Shown here: in pieces, positions 1 to 8,210 of the stretch
How positions within the stretch are numbered: the first letter of the stretch is position 1
Layout of the letters: every line of letters starts with the position of its first letter
NCBI GenBank assembly: GCA_019391515.1
Contig: JAHXQP010000030.1
Span: 62,001-126,000, forward strand
DNA: 64,000 bases
DNA from: Clostridiaceae bacterium
GTDB lineage: Bacteria; Bacillota; Clostridia; Tissierellales; Sporanaerobacteraceae
Reading direction: 5' to 3'
The notes under the pieces: model-generated
Told to the model about the DNA's origin: nothing
What the model saw: only the letters and a program-made list of their open reading frames with translations
The model's database searches: none
Made by a program: the position numbers and the translations under genes

Positions 1-116
1 TACCCATTTAAGTATACCATATACTCTAAATACATATTATTACTTTTACATATATATTCAAATATATTATATTAAATAGTTATTTATTGATTTTATTTAT
101 CCATTTATATTCTTCA

Positions 117-611
117 CTATTGATTATTATTAACATTATTGTTATCATGGAGTACTTGATCTAAAACTATAACCAACGCAAGAATAAAAGCATGATTTTC
201 TTCTTCGTCTATATCTACTCCATAAGTATCTGACCAAGCAAAAAACTTTTTATTTACTACTGCAACCTCTCTTTTATCTCTATATATTGAGAAATTATAG
301 GCAAAGATATCTCCATCTATTGTAAACTTTCCAAAATCACTACTTATATTGAATTTAGGTTTAAAAAGTGTAAATTCCTTTTTAACAGTAGCAGCTAAAT
401 TTCTACCTATATAGATATTATATTCTGGCAAAAACCTGAAAATTTTTTCTTCTATATATATTAAGTTCTCCCCATTCATATTATAAATATTAAGCTTATT
501 TCCAAATGTAAAAACTTTTCCTACTACTTGGAATTTAGGTCTTTCCATTTCATCTGTAATAATGAATTTATCTCCAATAGTAAATATTTTTTCCCTTACT
601 AAATATCTCAT
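117..611 (-). CDS. LURP-one-related (tubby/scramblase-like fold) protein
   Basis: The 164-residue product starts MRYLVREKIFTIGDKF and alternates short beta-strand segments (KFQVVGKVF, NKLNIYNMNG, FTIDGDIFAYNFSIY, REVAVVNKKF). This is the pattern of the LURP-one-related family, a tubby/scramblase-like beta-barrel around a central hydrophobic helix, here FILALVIVLDQVL near the C-terminus. The biochemical role of bacterial members is not established. I chose the ATG at 611 because it follows a GAGGGA ribosome site; an upstream in-frame ATG at 644 lacks one. It is monocistronic and divergent from the dCMP deaminase gene. The first 116 bases of the window are AT-rich and show nothing I can name. 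Confidence 0.7.
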   Translation of the reverse strand: MRYLVREKIFTIGDKFIITDEMERPKFQVVGKVFTFGNKLNIYNMNGENLIYIEEKIFRFLPEYNIYIGRNLAATVKKEFTLFKPKFNISSDFGKFTIDGDIFAYNFSIYRDKREVAVVNKKFFAWSDTYGVDIDEEENHAFILALVIVLDQVLHDNNNVNNNQ

Positions 612-783
612 ACTATCCCTCACTTTAAATTTATTTGTCTTCATATATTGAAAATATTATATAATACTAAGTTTATTTTTACTACAATAAAATTTTTCTT
701 TATTACCAACTCTTGATACTTGGGGCTAAGTGTCTATATAATATAAACAATGTATTAAAACTTAATCAGAGGAGCGAAAAAAT

Positions 784-1272
784 ATGGAAAGAAGAGATAA
801 AACAAATTATTATTTAGATATTGCTGAAGTAGTTTCAGAAAGGGGGACCTGTCTTAGGAGGAACTTTGGAGCAATAATAGTTAAAAATGATGAAATAATA
901 GCTACAGGATATACAGGAGCTCCTAGAGGAAGAGAAAATTGTACAGATTTAAATTTCTGTAAAAGAGAAGAATTAAATATACCTAGAGGAACCCATTATG
1001 AACTGTGTAGATCCGTCCATGCAGAAGCTAATTGTATAATTAGCGCTTCTAGAAAAGATATGATTGAAGCTACTCTTTATCTAGTAGGCAAAGACAAAAA
1101 AACAGGAAAGCTAGTTGAAAATGCTAATTCCTGTTCAATGTGCAAACGACTTATAATCAATGCTGGAATCAAAAATGTATTTGTTAGAGACACCAAAAAT
1201 GATTTTAGAAAAATAAATGTTGATGAATGGATAGAAAATGATGATTCACTAAGTAATGAGCCAGGATATTAA
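784..1272 (+). CDS. dCMP deaminase family protein (ComEB-like)
   Basis: A 162-residue cytidine/deoxycytidylate deaminase. The zinc site is visible as HAEAN (about residues 78-82), supplying the zinc histidine and the catalytic glutamate, and CSMC (about 117-120), supplying two cysteines. The N-terminal stretch GTCLRRNFGAIIVKNDEIIATGYTG is typical of dCMP deaminases, which convert dCMP to dUMP for thymidylate synthesis; naturally competent relatives call it ComEB. The family is usually 140-180 residues, so it is full length. An AGAGGAG ribosome site lies 9 bases upstream of the ATG. Its 3' end overlaps the convergent RNase H gene by 4 bases. The exact substrate is inferred from the family. Confidence 0.88.
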   Translation: MERRDKTNYYLDIAEVVSERGTCLRRNFGAIIVKNDEIIATGYTGAPRGRENCTDLNFCKREELNIPRGTHYELCRSVHAEANCIISASRKDMIEATLYLVGKDKKTGKLVENANSCSMCKRLIINAGIKNVFVRDTKNDFRKINVDEWIENDDSLSNEPGY

Positions 1273-1883
1273 TTTTCTATTCCTAAAGATTTTTTGGCCA
1301 ACTTATCTGCCTCTTCATTATAAGTATCTCCAGAGTGGGCTTTAACTTTTATAAATACTACATTTAACTTATTCTTTATGGAATAATAATATTCTTTATA
1401 TTTTTTTGTTCCAATTTTATTAGTTCTCCATTCTCCTTTTGCCCACTTCTCTATTCCCATATAGTCATAATGTAGATAAAGAGTATCTTTGTTTTTATTC
1501 AATGCTATATCCATAGCAACCATTGCTCCCTTTATCTCTCCTGCTACATTCCTCATTTCTAAAAAATCCCCATCATTCCCTCTACCAAAATAAGTTGCTT
1601 TTCCTTCCTTAGAAAAGACAACAACTCCATATCCATAGTATTTAATATCTTTATTAAAACTTCCATCCACATATGCTACTATTTCATTTTCGCCTAAATT
1701 TTCTATAGTCTTTTCTAAATAAATTTCATCTTCAGATCTCAAAAAACTTTCAGCTTCTTCTATCGAAGTAAAACTTTTATATTCTGCGCCAGAATATCCT
1801 TTTACTTGCTTTTCACATTCAGGCCAAGAATTATATATTCCAGGACTTTTACCTACTCTAACCGCATAGTACTTTTTTTTCAT
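1269..1883 (-). CDS. Ribonuclease H type 1 with N-terminal hybrid-binding domain
   Basis: A 204-residue protein. Residues 1-50 form the small RNase H1 N-terminal (viroplasmin-like) domain that binds RNA/DNA hybrids: KKYYAVRVGKSPGIYNSWPE followed by YKSFTSIEEAESFL. Residues 65-200 are an RNase HI catalytic domain with the acidic residues in AYVDGSFN, RNVAGEIKGA, LHYDYMGIEKW and HSGDTYNEEADKLAKK. It degrades the RNA strand of RNA/DNA hybrids, for example R-loops and Okazaki primers. The ATG follows an AGAGGTG ribosome site. It lies 10 bases downstream of the isochorismatase-like gene and is probably cotranscribed with it, though no functional link is evident. Confidence 0.92.
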   Translation of the reverse strand: MKKKYYAVRVGKSPGIYNSWPECEKQVKGYSGAEYKSFTSIEEAESFLRSEDEIYLEKTIENLGENEIVAYVDGSFNKDIKYYGYGVVVFSKEGKATYFGRGNDGDFLEMRNVAGEIKGAMVAMDIALNKNKDTLYLHYDYMGIEKWAKGEWRTNKIGTKKYKEYYYSIKNKLNVVFIKVKAHSGDTYNEEADKLAKKSLGIEN

Positions 1884-1893
1884 AATTCACCTC

Positions 1894-2409
1894 TTATAAT
1901 ATATTACAACCTAAAGTTTGTTTCGCTTCCTTTAATGCAAATTTGTGTGCTTCTTCATCAAAAGAAGCTACTCCATCTTCATAGATATTAACCTTATATC
2001 CTAAATTTCTACCATCAGCTGCAGTATATAGTACACATATATTAGTACATACTCCTACTAAATGTATTTCATCTACCTCTTTTTCCCTTAAATAAATATC
2101 AAGATCTGTGCTGAAAAATCCACTATATCTTCTCTTTTTTATCACTTTATCCTCATCTCTAAAATCCATAGCTTTAATTATTCTACTGCCTTCTTCACCT
2201 GCTATACAATGGGGCGGAAACATTTCAAACTCTTTGTCATCCACCTCATGATTATCACACAAGAATATTATTGGATAGTTTTTGTTTCTAAATTCTTTTA
2301 TTCGTTCATTGATAAAGTTAATTATATTTTCTCCTCTTTCTCCTGAATATAGGGCTCCTTCTTTAAGAATAAAATCATTTAACATGTCAACAACAATTAA
2401 AGCCTTCAT
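1894..2409 (-). CDS. Isochorismatase-family cysteine hydrolase
   Basis: A 171-residue member of the isochorismatase/nicotinamidase superfamily. The catalytic triad is recognisable: Asp in ALIVVDMLNDF near residue 8, Lys in the KVIKKRRYSGFF segment and Cys in VGVCTNICVLYTA near residue 125, preceded by the family's cis-peptide region. The PIIFLCDNH and CIAGEEGSRII segments resemble nicotinamidase-like proteins, so deamidation of nicotinamide or a related amide is possible, but the substrate cannot be read from the sequence. The start follows a GGGGGA site 7 bases upstream. It is the first gene of a short minus-strand pair with RNase H. Confidence 0.8.
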   Translation of the reverse strand: MKALIVVDMLNDFILKEGALYSGERGENIINFINERIKEFRNKNYPIIFLCDNHEVDDKEFEMFPPHCIAGEEGSRIIKAMDFRDEDKVIKKRRYSGFFSTDLDIYLREKEVDEIHLVGVCTNICVLYTAADGRNLGYKVNIYEDGVASFDEEAHKFALKEAKQTLGCNIL

Positions 2410-2525
2410 AACAAATCCCCCTTAACCTAAGTTTATTAATTAGATATTACCATTTTACATTTAAAAATTCAAAGTAAAATAAAAAGTATAAATTTAAAAT
2501 ATTTTCACAAATTCAAAATATTATC

Positions 2526-2554
2526 TTGACAAAATATGAACCTGGGTTTATAAT
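2526..2554 (+). promoter_or_regulatory. Sigma-A-type promoter of the T-box/symporter unit
   Basis: A perfect -35 box TTGACA (2526-2531) is separated by 17 bases from a consensus -10 box TATAAT (2549-2554). Transcription should start near 2561, directly ahead of the T-box leader. This is one of the best-matching vegetative promoters in the window. Confidence 0.85.
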
Positions 2555-2584
2555 GTACATTAAATATTTATAAAGTTTAATCTA

Positions 2585-2880
2585 ATAAAGCCTTGAAGGA
2601 GACGTATATGCAGTTTTCTAACTCTAGAGAGCTGATGTTTGGTGAAAATCAGTGTTAGATATGTATATAGTATATCACTCCTGAGCTTCCGATTTGAAAA
2701 AGTTAAATGTTTTAGTAGATGAGGACGGTTGCTACCGATATATAGCTAGAGTTCAAGTAAAAATACTTACTTCGACTTGAAAAGAGACAGATTTATATCT
2801 GTAAAATAGGGTGGTACCACGAAAAAACTTTCGTCCCTATGAATATGTGAATGTTCATAGAGACGAAAGTTTTTTTATTA
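2585..2880 (+). ncRNA. T-box leader RNA upstream of the amino-acid symporter
   Basis: The conserved T-box core AGGGTGGTACCACG is at 2808-2821. It sits just before an intrinsic terminator whose arms (AACTTTCGTC and GACGAAAGTT, about 2824-2872) end in a T run. Upstream, a long Stem I closes with GGAG/CTCC near 2598 and 2679. The specifier loop probably lies in the TATATCAC stretch at 2671-2678, so a TAT (Tyr) or ATC (Ile) specifier are the two readings I can see; I cannot decide without folding. Uncharged cognate tRNA would pair with the UGGN of the T-box bulge, prevent termination and switch on the transporter. The leader fills most of the gap between 2410 and 2956. Confidence 0.93.
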
Positions 2881-2956
2881 TTCAATAATAGAATAATAAA
2901 ACTATAATACATGTACTAATCAGAATATTTTGAAAAAATTGAAAGGAGATGTGTAA

Positions 2957-4303
2957 ATGAAAAGAGAAACATTTAATTCAAAGTTAGGAGTACTTGCTGC
3001 AGCCGCTGGTTCTGCCATTGGCTTAGGAAACATATGGAAATTCCCTTATATTACTGGCCAAAATGGTGGAGCTGCATTTATACTTGTATATATTATATGT
3101 ATAGTTTTAATAGGCGTAGTAATGATGATGTCAGAACTTGCCCTTGGAAGAAAAACTAATTCAAATCCAATAGGTGCTTTTAAAAAGCTCAATCCAAAAA
3201 GTAAATGGCATTATACAGGAATATTAGCTGTATTGACTTCATTTATAATATTATCTTTCTATCTTATGATAGCTGGATGGGTTTTCTCTTATTTTATTAG
3301 TTCTTTAACTGGCGAATTAATCCATATAGCACCAGAAAATTTAGGCGCACATTTTGAGACTATTTCTAGTAGTACTTTTAATGTATTGTTTTGGAATTTT
3401 ATAGTTATAGTTGTAACATCTTATATAGTAATCTCTGGAGTTCAAAAAGGAATAGAAAAATACAGTAAAATATTAATGCCTATACTACTATTTACTTTAA
3501 TAGCTTTAATGTTTAGATCTGTAACATTAGAAGGAGCAAAAGGTGGATTAGATTTTCTTTTTAAACCTGATTTTTCTAAGCTTACAACCCAATCAGTTTT
3601 AGAAGCATTGGGACATGCTTTCTATTCTCTAAGTTTAGGTATGGGAATAATAATTACTTATGGAAGCTATATAAATAAAGGTGAAGATTTAAAATCTTTA
3701 TCTTTCCAAGTAATACTTGCAGATACTGTAATAGCAATAATGGCAGGGATTGTAATATTTCCAGCAGTTTTTGCCTATGGTTTTGAACCAGCAGCTGGAC
3801 CAGCCCTTATCTTTATTACTTTACCTGCAGTATTTCAATCAATGCCTTTTGGAGGAATTTTCGAGACCTTATTTTTCCTATTAGTAGGTATTGCTGCTAT
3901 TACTTCTACTATTTCTCTGTTGGAAGTTTCTGTATCAGCTTTAACTGAAGAATTTAATTTAGAAAGAAAAAAAGCTATATTAATTATTTCATTTGCTCTA
4001 TTCCTATTTTCTGTACCAAGTTCTCTATCTTTCAGTTCTTGGAGTGGAGTAAAAATTTTCGGTCTATCTATTTTTGAGCTTTTAGATTTTATTGCATCTT
4101 ATATCTTTTTACCAGTCGGGGGAATTCTTACCTGCATCTTTATATCCTGGGTTTGGGGTACAAAAAATGCTTTTAGTGAAATATGCGGTGAAACGGTAAA
4201 TGCTTCCAAAGGCTATAGTATATATAATTTCCTAATAAAGTATATTGCACCTTTAGCCATATTTGTTATATTACTTTATTCTACTGGAATTATAAAATTC
4301 TAA
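2957..4303 (+). CDS. Sodium:neurotransmitter symporter (NSS) family amino-acid transporter
   Basis: A 448-residue polytopic membrane protein with about 11 hydrophobic segments, matching bacterial NSS proteins such as LeuT and MhsT. The TM1 signature AAGSAIGLGNIWKFPY (about residues 16-31) contains the unwound sodium/substrate site, followed by the NGGAAFILVY region. Members import amino acids with sodium. The upstream T-box shows that the substrate is probably an amino acid sensed through its uncharged tRNA. The start follows GAAAGGAGATG. It is a single-gene unit between its own T-box terminator and a bidirectional terminator. Substrate identity is inferred only as far as the unresolved T-box specifier allows. 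Confidence 0.92.
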   Translation: MKRETFNSKLGVLAAAAGSAIGLGNIWKFPYITGQNGGAAFILVYIICIVLIGVVMMMSELALGRKTNSNPIGAFKKLNPKSKWHYTGILAVLTSFIILSFYLMIAGWVFSYFISSLTGELIHIAPENLGAHFETISSSTFNVLFWNFIVIVVTSYIVISGVQKGIEKYSKILMPILLFTLIALMFRSVTLEGAKGGLDFLFKPDFSKLTTQSVLEALGHAFYSLSLGMGIIITYGSYINKGEDLKSLSFQVILADTVIAIMAGIVIFPAVFAYGFEPAAGPALIFITLPAVFQSMPFGGIFETLFFLLVGIAAITSTISLLEVSVSALTEEFNLERKKAILIISFALFLFSVPSSLSFSSWSGVKIFGLSIFELLDFIASYIFLPVGGILTCIFISWVWGTKNAFSEICGETVNASKGYSIYNFLIKYIAPLAIFVILLYSTGIIKF

Positions 4304-4311
4304 TATGCTAA

Positions 4312-4349
4312 AAAAATGGCTGTCTTAAAATTTTAAGACAGCCATTTTT
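4312..4349. terminator. Bidirectional intrinsic terminator between the symporter and eutG
   Basis: An inverted repeat AAATGGCTGTCTTAAAA / TTTTAAGACAGCCATTT flanked by A and T runs can end transcription from both the plus-strand symporter and the minus-strand eut operon. Confidence 0.9.
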
Positions 4350-5504
4350 CTAATTTCCATAAGCTTTATTTAATATTACCTTTAAATCTTCTTTTCTTAC
4401 ATTCCTTGGATTGGAAGATGTACAAGCATCTTTCATAGCCTTCTCTACTATTTCATCTATAGCTTGTCTAAATGCACCTTCTTTTATACCCATTTCACTT
4501 AATGTAGTCGGTATAGACATTTTTTCTTTCAATATCTTTATGCCTTCAATTAAACTTAATACTCCTTCACTTGTAGCAGAGTTAGGAAAACCTAAAACCT
4601 TTGATATTTCACTATATCTTTTAGCAATCCCTAATTCTCTACCTTCACCTATACCTGAGTTATATTCTATAATATATGGAAGCAGTATTGCATTAGCTTT
4701 TCCATGAGATATATGAAATTTAGCTCCAAGAGCATGGGCTAGACTATGATTTATTCCAAGACCTGCATTTGTAAAAGCTATACCTGCCATACAAGATGCA
4801 TCGTGCATCTTTTCTCTAGCTTCTATATTGTTGCCATCACTATATGCTTTAAGCAAATAACTAAATACATGTTTTATAGCTTTTTCTGCATATGCATCTG
4901 TATAATCAGAAGATCCTCTAGCTACATATGCCTCTATAGCATGGGTTAGTACATCAAGACCTGTATCTGCTGTAACTGATGGAGGCACTGTCTTTGCAAA
5001 GTTACAATCAATTATTGCAATATCTGGTACTATATCATCGCTAATAATCGGAATTTTAACATTGTTTTCTTCATCTGTTATTACTGAATAAGAAGTAACC
5101 TCAGAACCAGTACCACTAGTTGTAGGGATTGCTATAAATAGTGGCTTTTTTATACTGTTTTCATCCATTAATTTTTCCAATATCTTTATATAGAAATATA
5201 GAATACCTTTTGCCGTATCAATAGAAGAACCTCCACCTATAGCTATTATAGTATCTGGCCTAAAATCAATCATTTCGTATAATCCTTCTTTTATTATATC
5301 AACAGTAGGATCTGGAACAACTTTATCAAAAAGACACCAATCTATATTATTATCATCTAGTATATAGGTTACCTTTGCTACGTTTCCAAGTTCCACCATT
5401 AGCTCATCTGTTACAATGTAGGCCCTTTTTCCTTTAATATCTTTAAGTTTTTCTATTGAGTTAACTTCATAGTATATTTCAGTATTTAAATTAAATTTCT
5501 TCAT
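4350..5504 (-). CDS. eutG: Iron-containing alcohol dehydrogenase of the eut microcompartment (EutG-like)
   Basis: A 384-residue group III (Fe-dependent) alcohol dehydrogenase with the NAD-binding motif AIGGGSSIDTAKGI (about residue 90) and the metal-binding histidine region HAIEAYVARGSSDYTDAYAEKA...INHSLAHALGAKFHISHGKANA. In ethanolamine catabolism this enzyme reduces acetaldehyde to ethanol and regenerates the NAD used by EutE inside the shell. I chose ATG 5504, which follows GGAGG; the in-frame TTG upstream lies within the ribosome site. It is the last gene of the eut operon, 40 bases after eutH, and its stop abuts the terminator. A role as 1-propanol-type dehydrogenase is the alternative, but the operon argues for ethanolamine. 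Confidence 0.88.
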   Translation of the reverse strand: MKKFNLNTEIYYEVNSIEKLKDIKGKRAYIVTDELMVELGNVAKVTYILDDNNIDWCLFDKVVPDPTVDIIKEGLYEMIDFRPDTIIAIGGGSSIDTAKGILYFYIKILEKLMDENSIKKPLFIAIPTTSGTGSEVTSYSVITDEENNVKIPIISDDIVPDIAIIDCNFAKTVPPSVTADTGLDVLTHAIEAYVARGSSDYTDAYAEKAIKHVFSYLLKAYSDGNNIEAREKMHDASCMAGIAFTNAGLGINHSLAHALGAKFHISHGKANAILLPYIIEYNSGIGEGRELGIAKRYSEISKVLGFPNSATSEGVLSLIEGIKILKEKMSIPTTLSEMGIKEGAFRQAIDEIVEKAMKDACTSSNPRNVRKEDLKVILNKAYGN

Positions 5505-5544
5505 ATTGAATACCTCCAAACATTAACTGCGAACTTGGAAATCA

Positions 5545-6639
5545 TCAGCTACTTTCCTGCTTATTTACAGTTTTATTAGCTATGAACATAGCTAATATTA
5601 TAGCTGTTATGCCTCCAACAAGTTTCCCTACGATCATAGGAAAAATCATATCCTTTTCTACACCGGCTACAAATCCTAAATGATCTCCAAAGACAAAAGA
5701 AGCACTTACTGCAAAAGCAACATTAATTATCTTACCTCTATTATCCATATCCTTCATCATACCAAACATAGGTATATTATTAGCTAATGAAGCTACTAAC
5801 CCTGCCGCTGCTACATCTCCCATACCTAATAATTTTCCAAGCTTTAATAATGGCTTTTTAAATACTTTTGTTATGAAATATACCATTGGAAATGCTCCTG
5901 CAAGCATTATAGCTATATCTCCTACTATAGCAATTCCTTCTGAAATTGGTGCCATTCCTGGGATTATTACTATTCCTGTAAGAGTTTCTATTGCAATTGC
6001 GGCAAGTCCTATAGTTATAACTACAACTACACCTTTACCAAAAACAATAAAACCTTTGATCATACCTTCAGGCTTTTTCCATAAACCTAATGCTAACAAT
6101 AGAGCAACTATGACTATTGGAACTAAGTTTCTCAATATCATAAACAGTTCAAATCCTGCTGCTAAACCACCCACAAGGCAACCTATAGGTATAGTAATCA
6201 TACCTGCAAGTATTCCTGTAGCTAAAAATTTATGATCTTCTTTCCTAATGATTCCAAGAGCTACTGGAATTGTAAATACTATTGTTGGTCCCATCATTGC
6301 ACCAAGTATAATCCCTGAAAAAAGTCCTGCTTGTTGACTCTGTGCAAGTTCAATTGCTAAGGGATACCCTCCCATATCAAGTGCAAGTAGTGTGGTTGCA
6401 AACATAGAAGGATCAGCACCAAGAGCTGTGTATATAGGCACAACTATAGGTTTTAAAATTGTAGCTAATACAGGTGCCAACGAGACTATACCTACCATAG
6501 CTAAAGCCAAAGAACCCATAGCTATAATACCTTCTTCAAACTGCTCCCCATAGCCATATTTATTTCCCAAAATCCTATCAATGGCTCCAACAACTAAAAA
6601 TATAGCCATTATATAGACAATAATATCGTTAATTCCCAT
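5545..6639 (-). CDS. eutH: Ethanolamine permease EutH
   Basis: A 364-residue integral membrane protein with about ten hydrophobic segments, including glycine-rich ones such as GGITAIILAMFIANK and LAMVGIVSLAPVLATIL. Length and position match EutH, the ethanolamine facilitator that matters when external ethanolamine is low and mostly protonated. The in-frame GTG upstream lies inside the AGGTAGGTGG ribosome site, so I start at ATG 6639 (MGINDIIVY). It lies between the second eutM-type shell gene and eutG. Confidence 0.92.
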   Translation of the reverse strand: MGINDIIVYIMAIFLVVGAIDRILGNKYGYGEQFEEGIIAMGSLALAMVGIVSLAPVLATILKPIVVPIYTALGADPSMFATTLLALDMGGYPLAIELAQSQQAGLFSGIILGAMMGPTIVFTIPVALGIIRKEDHKFLATGILAGMITIPIGCLVGGLAAGFELFMILRNLVPIVIVALLLALGLWKKPEGMIKGFIVFGKGVVVVITIGLAAIAIETLTGIVIIPGMAPISEGIAIVGDIAIMLAGAFPMVYFITKVFKKPLLKLGKLLGMGDVAAAGLVASLANNIPMFGMMKDMDNRGKIINVAFAVSASFVFGDHLGFVAGVEKDMIFPMIVGKLVGGITAIILAMFIANKTVNKQESS

Positions 6640-6667
6640 ACTATCCACCTACCTTATATTCATTTTT

Positions 6668-6946
6668 TTACTTCTTCGGAAGTATAGCTTCTACTTCATT
6701 ATGTGGTCTTGGTATTACATGAACAGATACAAGCTCTCCTACCCTTTCCGCTGCAGCTGCTCCTGCATCCGTAGCTGCTTTAACTGCACCTACATCCCCT
6801 CTTACCATAACTGTTACTAATCCTCCGCCTACATGTTCTTTACCTACCAATTCAACATTTGCCGCCTTAACCATAGCATCTGCTGCTTCTATTGAACCTA
6901 CAAGACCTTTTGTTTCTATCATTCCCAATGCATTCATACTTGCCAT
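6668..6946 (-). CDS. eutM: Hexameric BMC shell protein, EutM/PduA type (copy 1)
   Basis: A 92-residue single BMC domain: [40 protein letters not shown] and [12 protein letters not shown] are the hallmarks of the major hexagonal shell tile. Six subunits form a flat hexamer with a central pore. It is nearly identical in protein sequence to the copy at 10523-10807: the differences I see are at residues 2, 32 and 87 and in the last few residues. The nucleotide sequences are also very close, indicating recent duplication or gene conversion. GGAGG lies 8 bases before the ATG. Confidence 0.95.
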   Translation of the reverse strand: MASMNALGMIETKGLVGSIEAADAMVKAANVELVGKEHVGGGLVTVMVRGDVGAVKAATDAGAAAAERVGELVSVHVIPRPHNEVEAILPKK

Positions 6947-6960
6947 TTTTTTATTCCTCC

Positions 6961-7242
6961 TTAGTTTTTAATCTTTTCTAATACTTTCGTAGTTATTTTA
7001 TTTATTTTTTCTTCATTTTTTATATTAAAATCTTCTTTCAATATTCTAGATACTCTTTTAAGGATATCCTCTTTTTCTACATTTCTATCTATATTATTCT
7101 TATATATAAGTTTAACTCCTCTTTCATCTAAAATGTCCTTAACCCCAGGAGATAGAATAATTGTGTCATCCACTAAAAAACTTTTTGAGTCTTCTTTTAC
7201 AAATTTATCTAAATTTTTTTTAGTTACTAAAACCTTGCCCAT
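6961..7242 (-). CDS. Small eut-operon protein with an EutT-like N-terminal module
   Basis: A 93-residue protein I cannot assign to a named family. Residues 1-48 ([12 protein letters not shown], then [18 protein letters not shown] and VKLIYK) align with the N-terminal segment of EutT at 9686-10459 and with the C-terminus of the protein at 7545-8198. Residues 55-93 are charged and predicted helical, ending [15 protein letters not shown], an amphipathic helix of the encapsulation-peptide kind. It lies between eutN and a eutM copy, with its ATG four bases after the GAGGGTGATTAA ribosome site region. From its position and composition I infer an adaptor or scaffold inside the microcompartment; no enzymatic motif is visible. 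Confidence 0.75.
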   Translation of the reverse strand: MGKVLVTKKNLDKFVKEDSKSFLVDDTIILSPGVKDILDERGVKLIYKNNIDRNVEKEDILKRVSRILKEDFNIKNEEKINKITTKVLEKIKN

Positions 7243-7521
7243 TTAATCACCCTCTATATCTAGTTCTACCTCATCGATTATCCCTATAATCGTTGCATCA
7301 ATAGGTACTTCTACATTCCCTATAGCTTTTCTGGCAGAACTACCTTTTACTACTAAAACTATTTCTCCTATCCCTGCACCTACACTATCTACAGCAACAA
7401 TTGTGCTTCCTTCTTTTCCACTAGAATAATCGATAGGCTTTACTACAAGAAACTTAAAACCATTTAGTGATTCTTCTTTTCTTGTGGCCCATATATTTCC
7501 TATTACTTTCCCAATAATCAT
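7243..7521 (-). CDS. eutN: BMC vertex protein EutN (CcmL/EutN family)
   Basis: A 92-residue pentameric vertex protein. It starts MIIGKVIGNIWATRKEESL and carries the family motifs LVVKPIDY, VAVDSVGAGIGEIVLVVKGSSAR and PIDATIIGIIDEVE. Pentamers cap the icosahedral corners of the shell. Start 7521 follows GGGAGATATTT; the longer open frame upstream reads into the end of the preceding gene and is not used. The TAA/ATG junction with the next gene (7242) is tight, so the two are coupled. Confidence 0.95.
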   Translation of the reverse strand: MIIGKVIGNIWATRKEESLNGFKFLVVKPIDYSSGKEGSTIVAVDSVGAGIGEIVLVVKGSSARKAIGNVEVPIDATIIGIIDEVELDIEGD

Positions 7522-7544
7522 AAATATCTCCCTTTCACATATAG

Positions 7545-8198
7545 CTAAACTTTTTTCAGTTCTAGATGATTCATATTCACATAATCTTTTGCGAGTGGAG
7601 TGATTAAACTGTCCTTTTTTATACATATTTTTCTATGTCCATTATCATAAAGTCTTTCTATATCTGATTGAGTAACTACTTTCTTATCTAAATAGACATC
7701 TTTATCACATGAAGATTTGTTTTCTTCATATATATTATTTAAACTATTTTTAATTTGACTACACTTAACTATCTCTACTCCAAAACTTAAAAGTTTTTTT
7801 TCATACCCAGTCATCATTAGATAAAATTTTTCATTAGATAAGTTTTTAAATTTTCTATAATATATCCCTTCTTCAAGACATATAACTTTCACTCCATAAA
7901 GTATCGCTTCTATTATAATTGAAGAAATTTTGCTACTAGGTCTTCCATTAGCTATATCAACTAAATCCATAATAGGTAGTTTAGGGCATATAATTAGATC
8001 ATAATTTTTTATCTCATCTATGCCTTCATCTATAAAATCAATTTCATCCCAATCAGATATGAATAAACTATATTTTAATTTGGTTTCCTCTAATCCTTCT
8101 TCTAAAAATAGAATTTTTCTTTCCTTGATTTCCTTGTCTTCTTCTATCTTCTTAAATACTTCACTAACTATCTTCTGTACTAAAATGTCCTTTTCCAT
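7545..8198 (-). CDS. Conserved eut-operon protein of unknown function (TIGR02536-like)
   Basis: A 217-residue protein resembling the hypothetical 'ethanolamine utilization protein' found in clostridial eut operons; I recall that model as TIGR02536 but could not check it. The N-terminus MEKDILVQKIVSEVFKKIEE is an amphipathic helix like an encapsulation peptide. The middle (YDLIICPKLPIMDLVDIANG; IIEAILYGVKVICLEEGIYY) has a flavoprotein/Rossmann-like alternation. The C-terminal 45 residues (VVTQSDIERL, KDSLITPLAKDYVNM, LELKKV) repeat the module seen in EutT and in the 93-residue protein. It lies between eutJ and eutN. The biochemical role is unknown. Confidence 0.8.
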   Translation of the reverse strand: MEKDILVQKIVSEVFKKIEEDKEIKERKILFLEEGLEETKLKYSLFISDWDEIDFIDEGIDEIKNYDLIICPKLPIMDLVDIANGRPSSKISSIIIEAILYGVKVICLEEGIYYRKFKNLSNEKFYLMMTGYEKKLLSFGVEIVKCSQIKNSLNNIYEENKSSCDKDVYLDKKVVTQSDIERLYDNGHRKICIKKDSLITPLAKDYVNMNHLELKKV

Positions 8199-8210
8199 AA
8201 ACTAGCCTCC

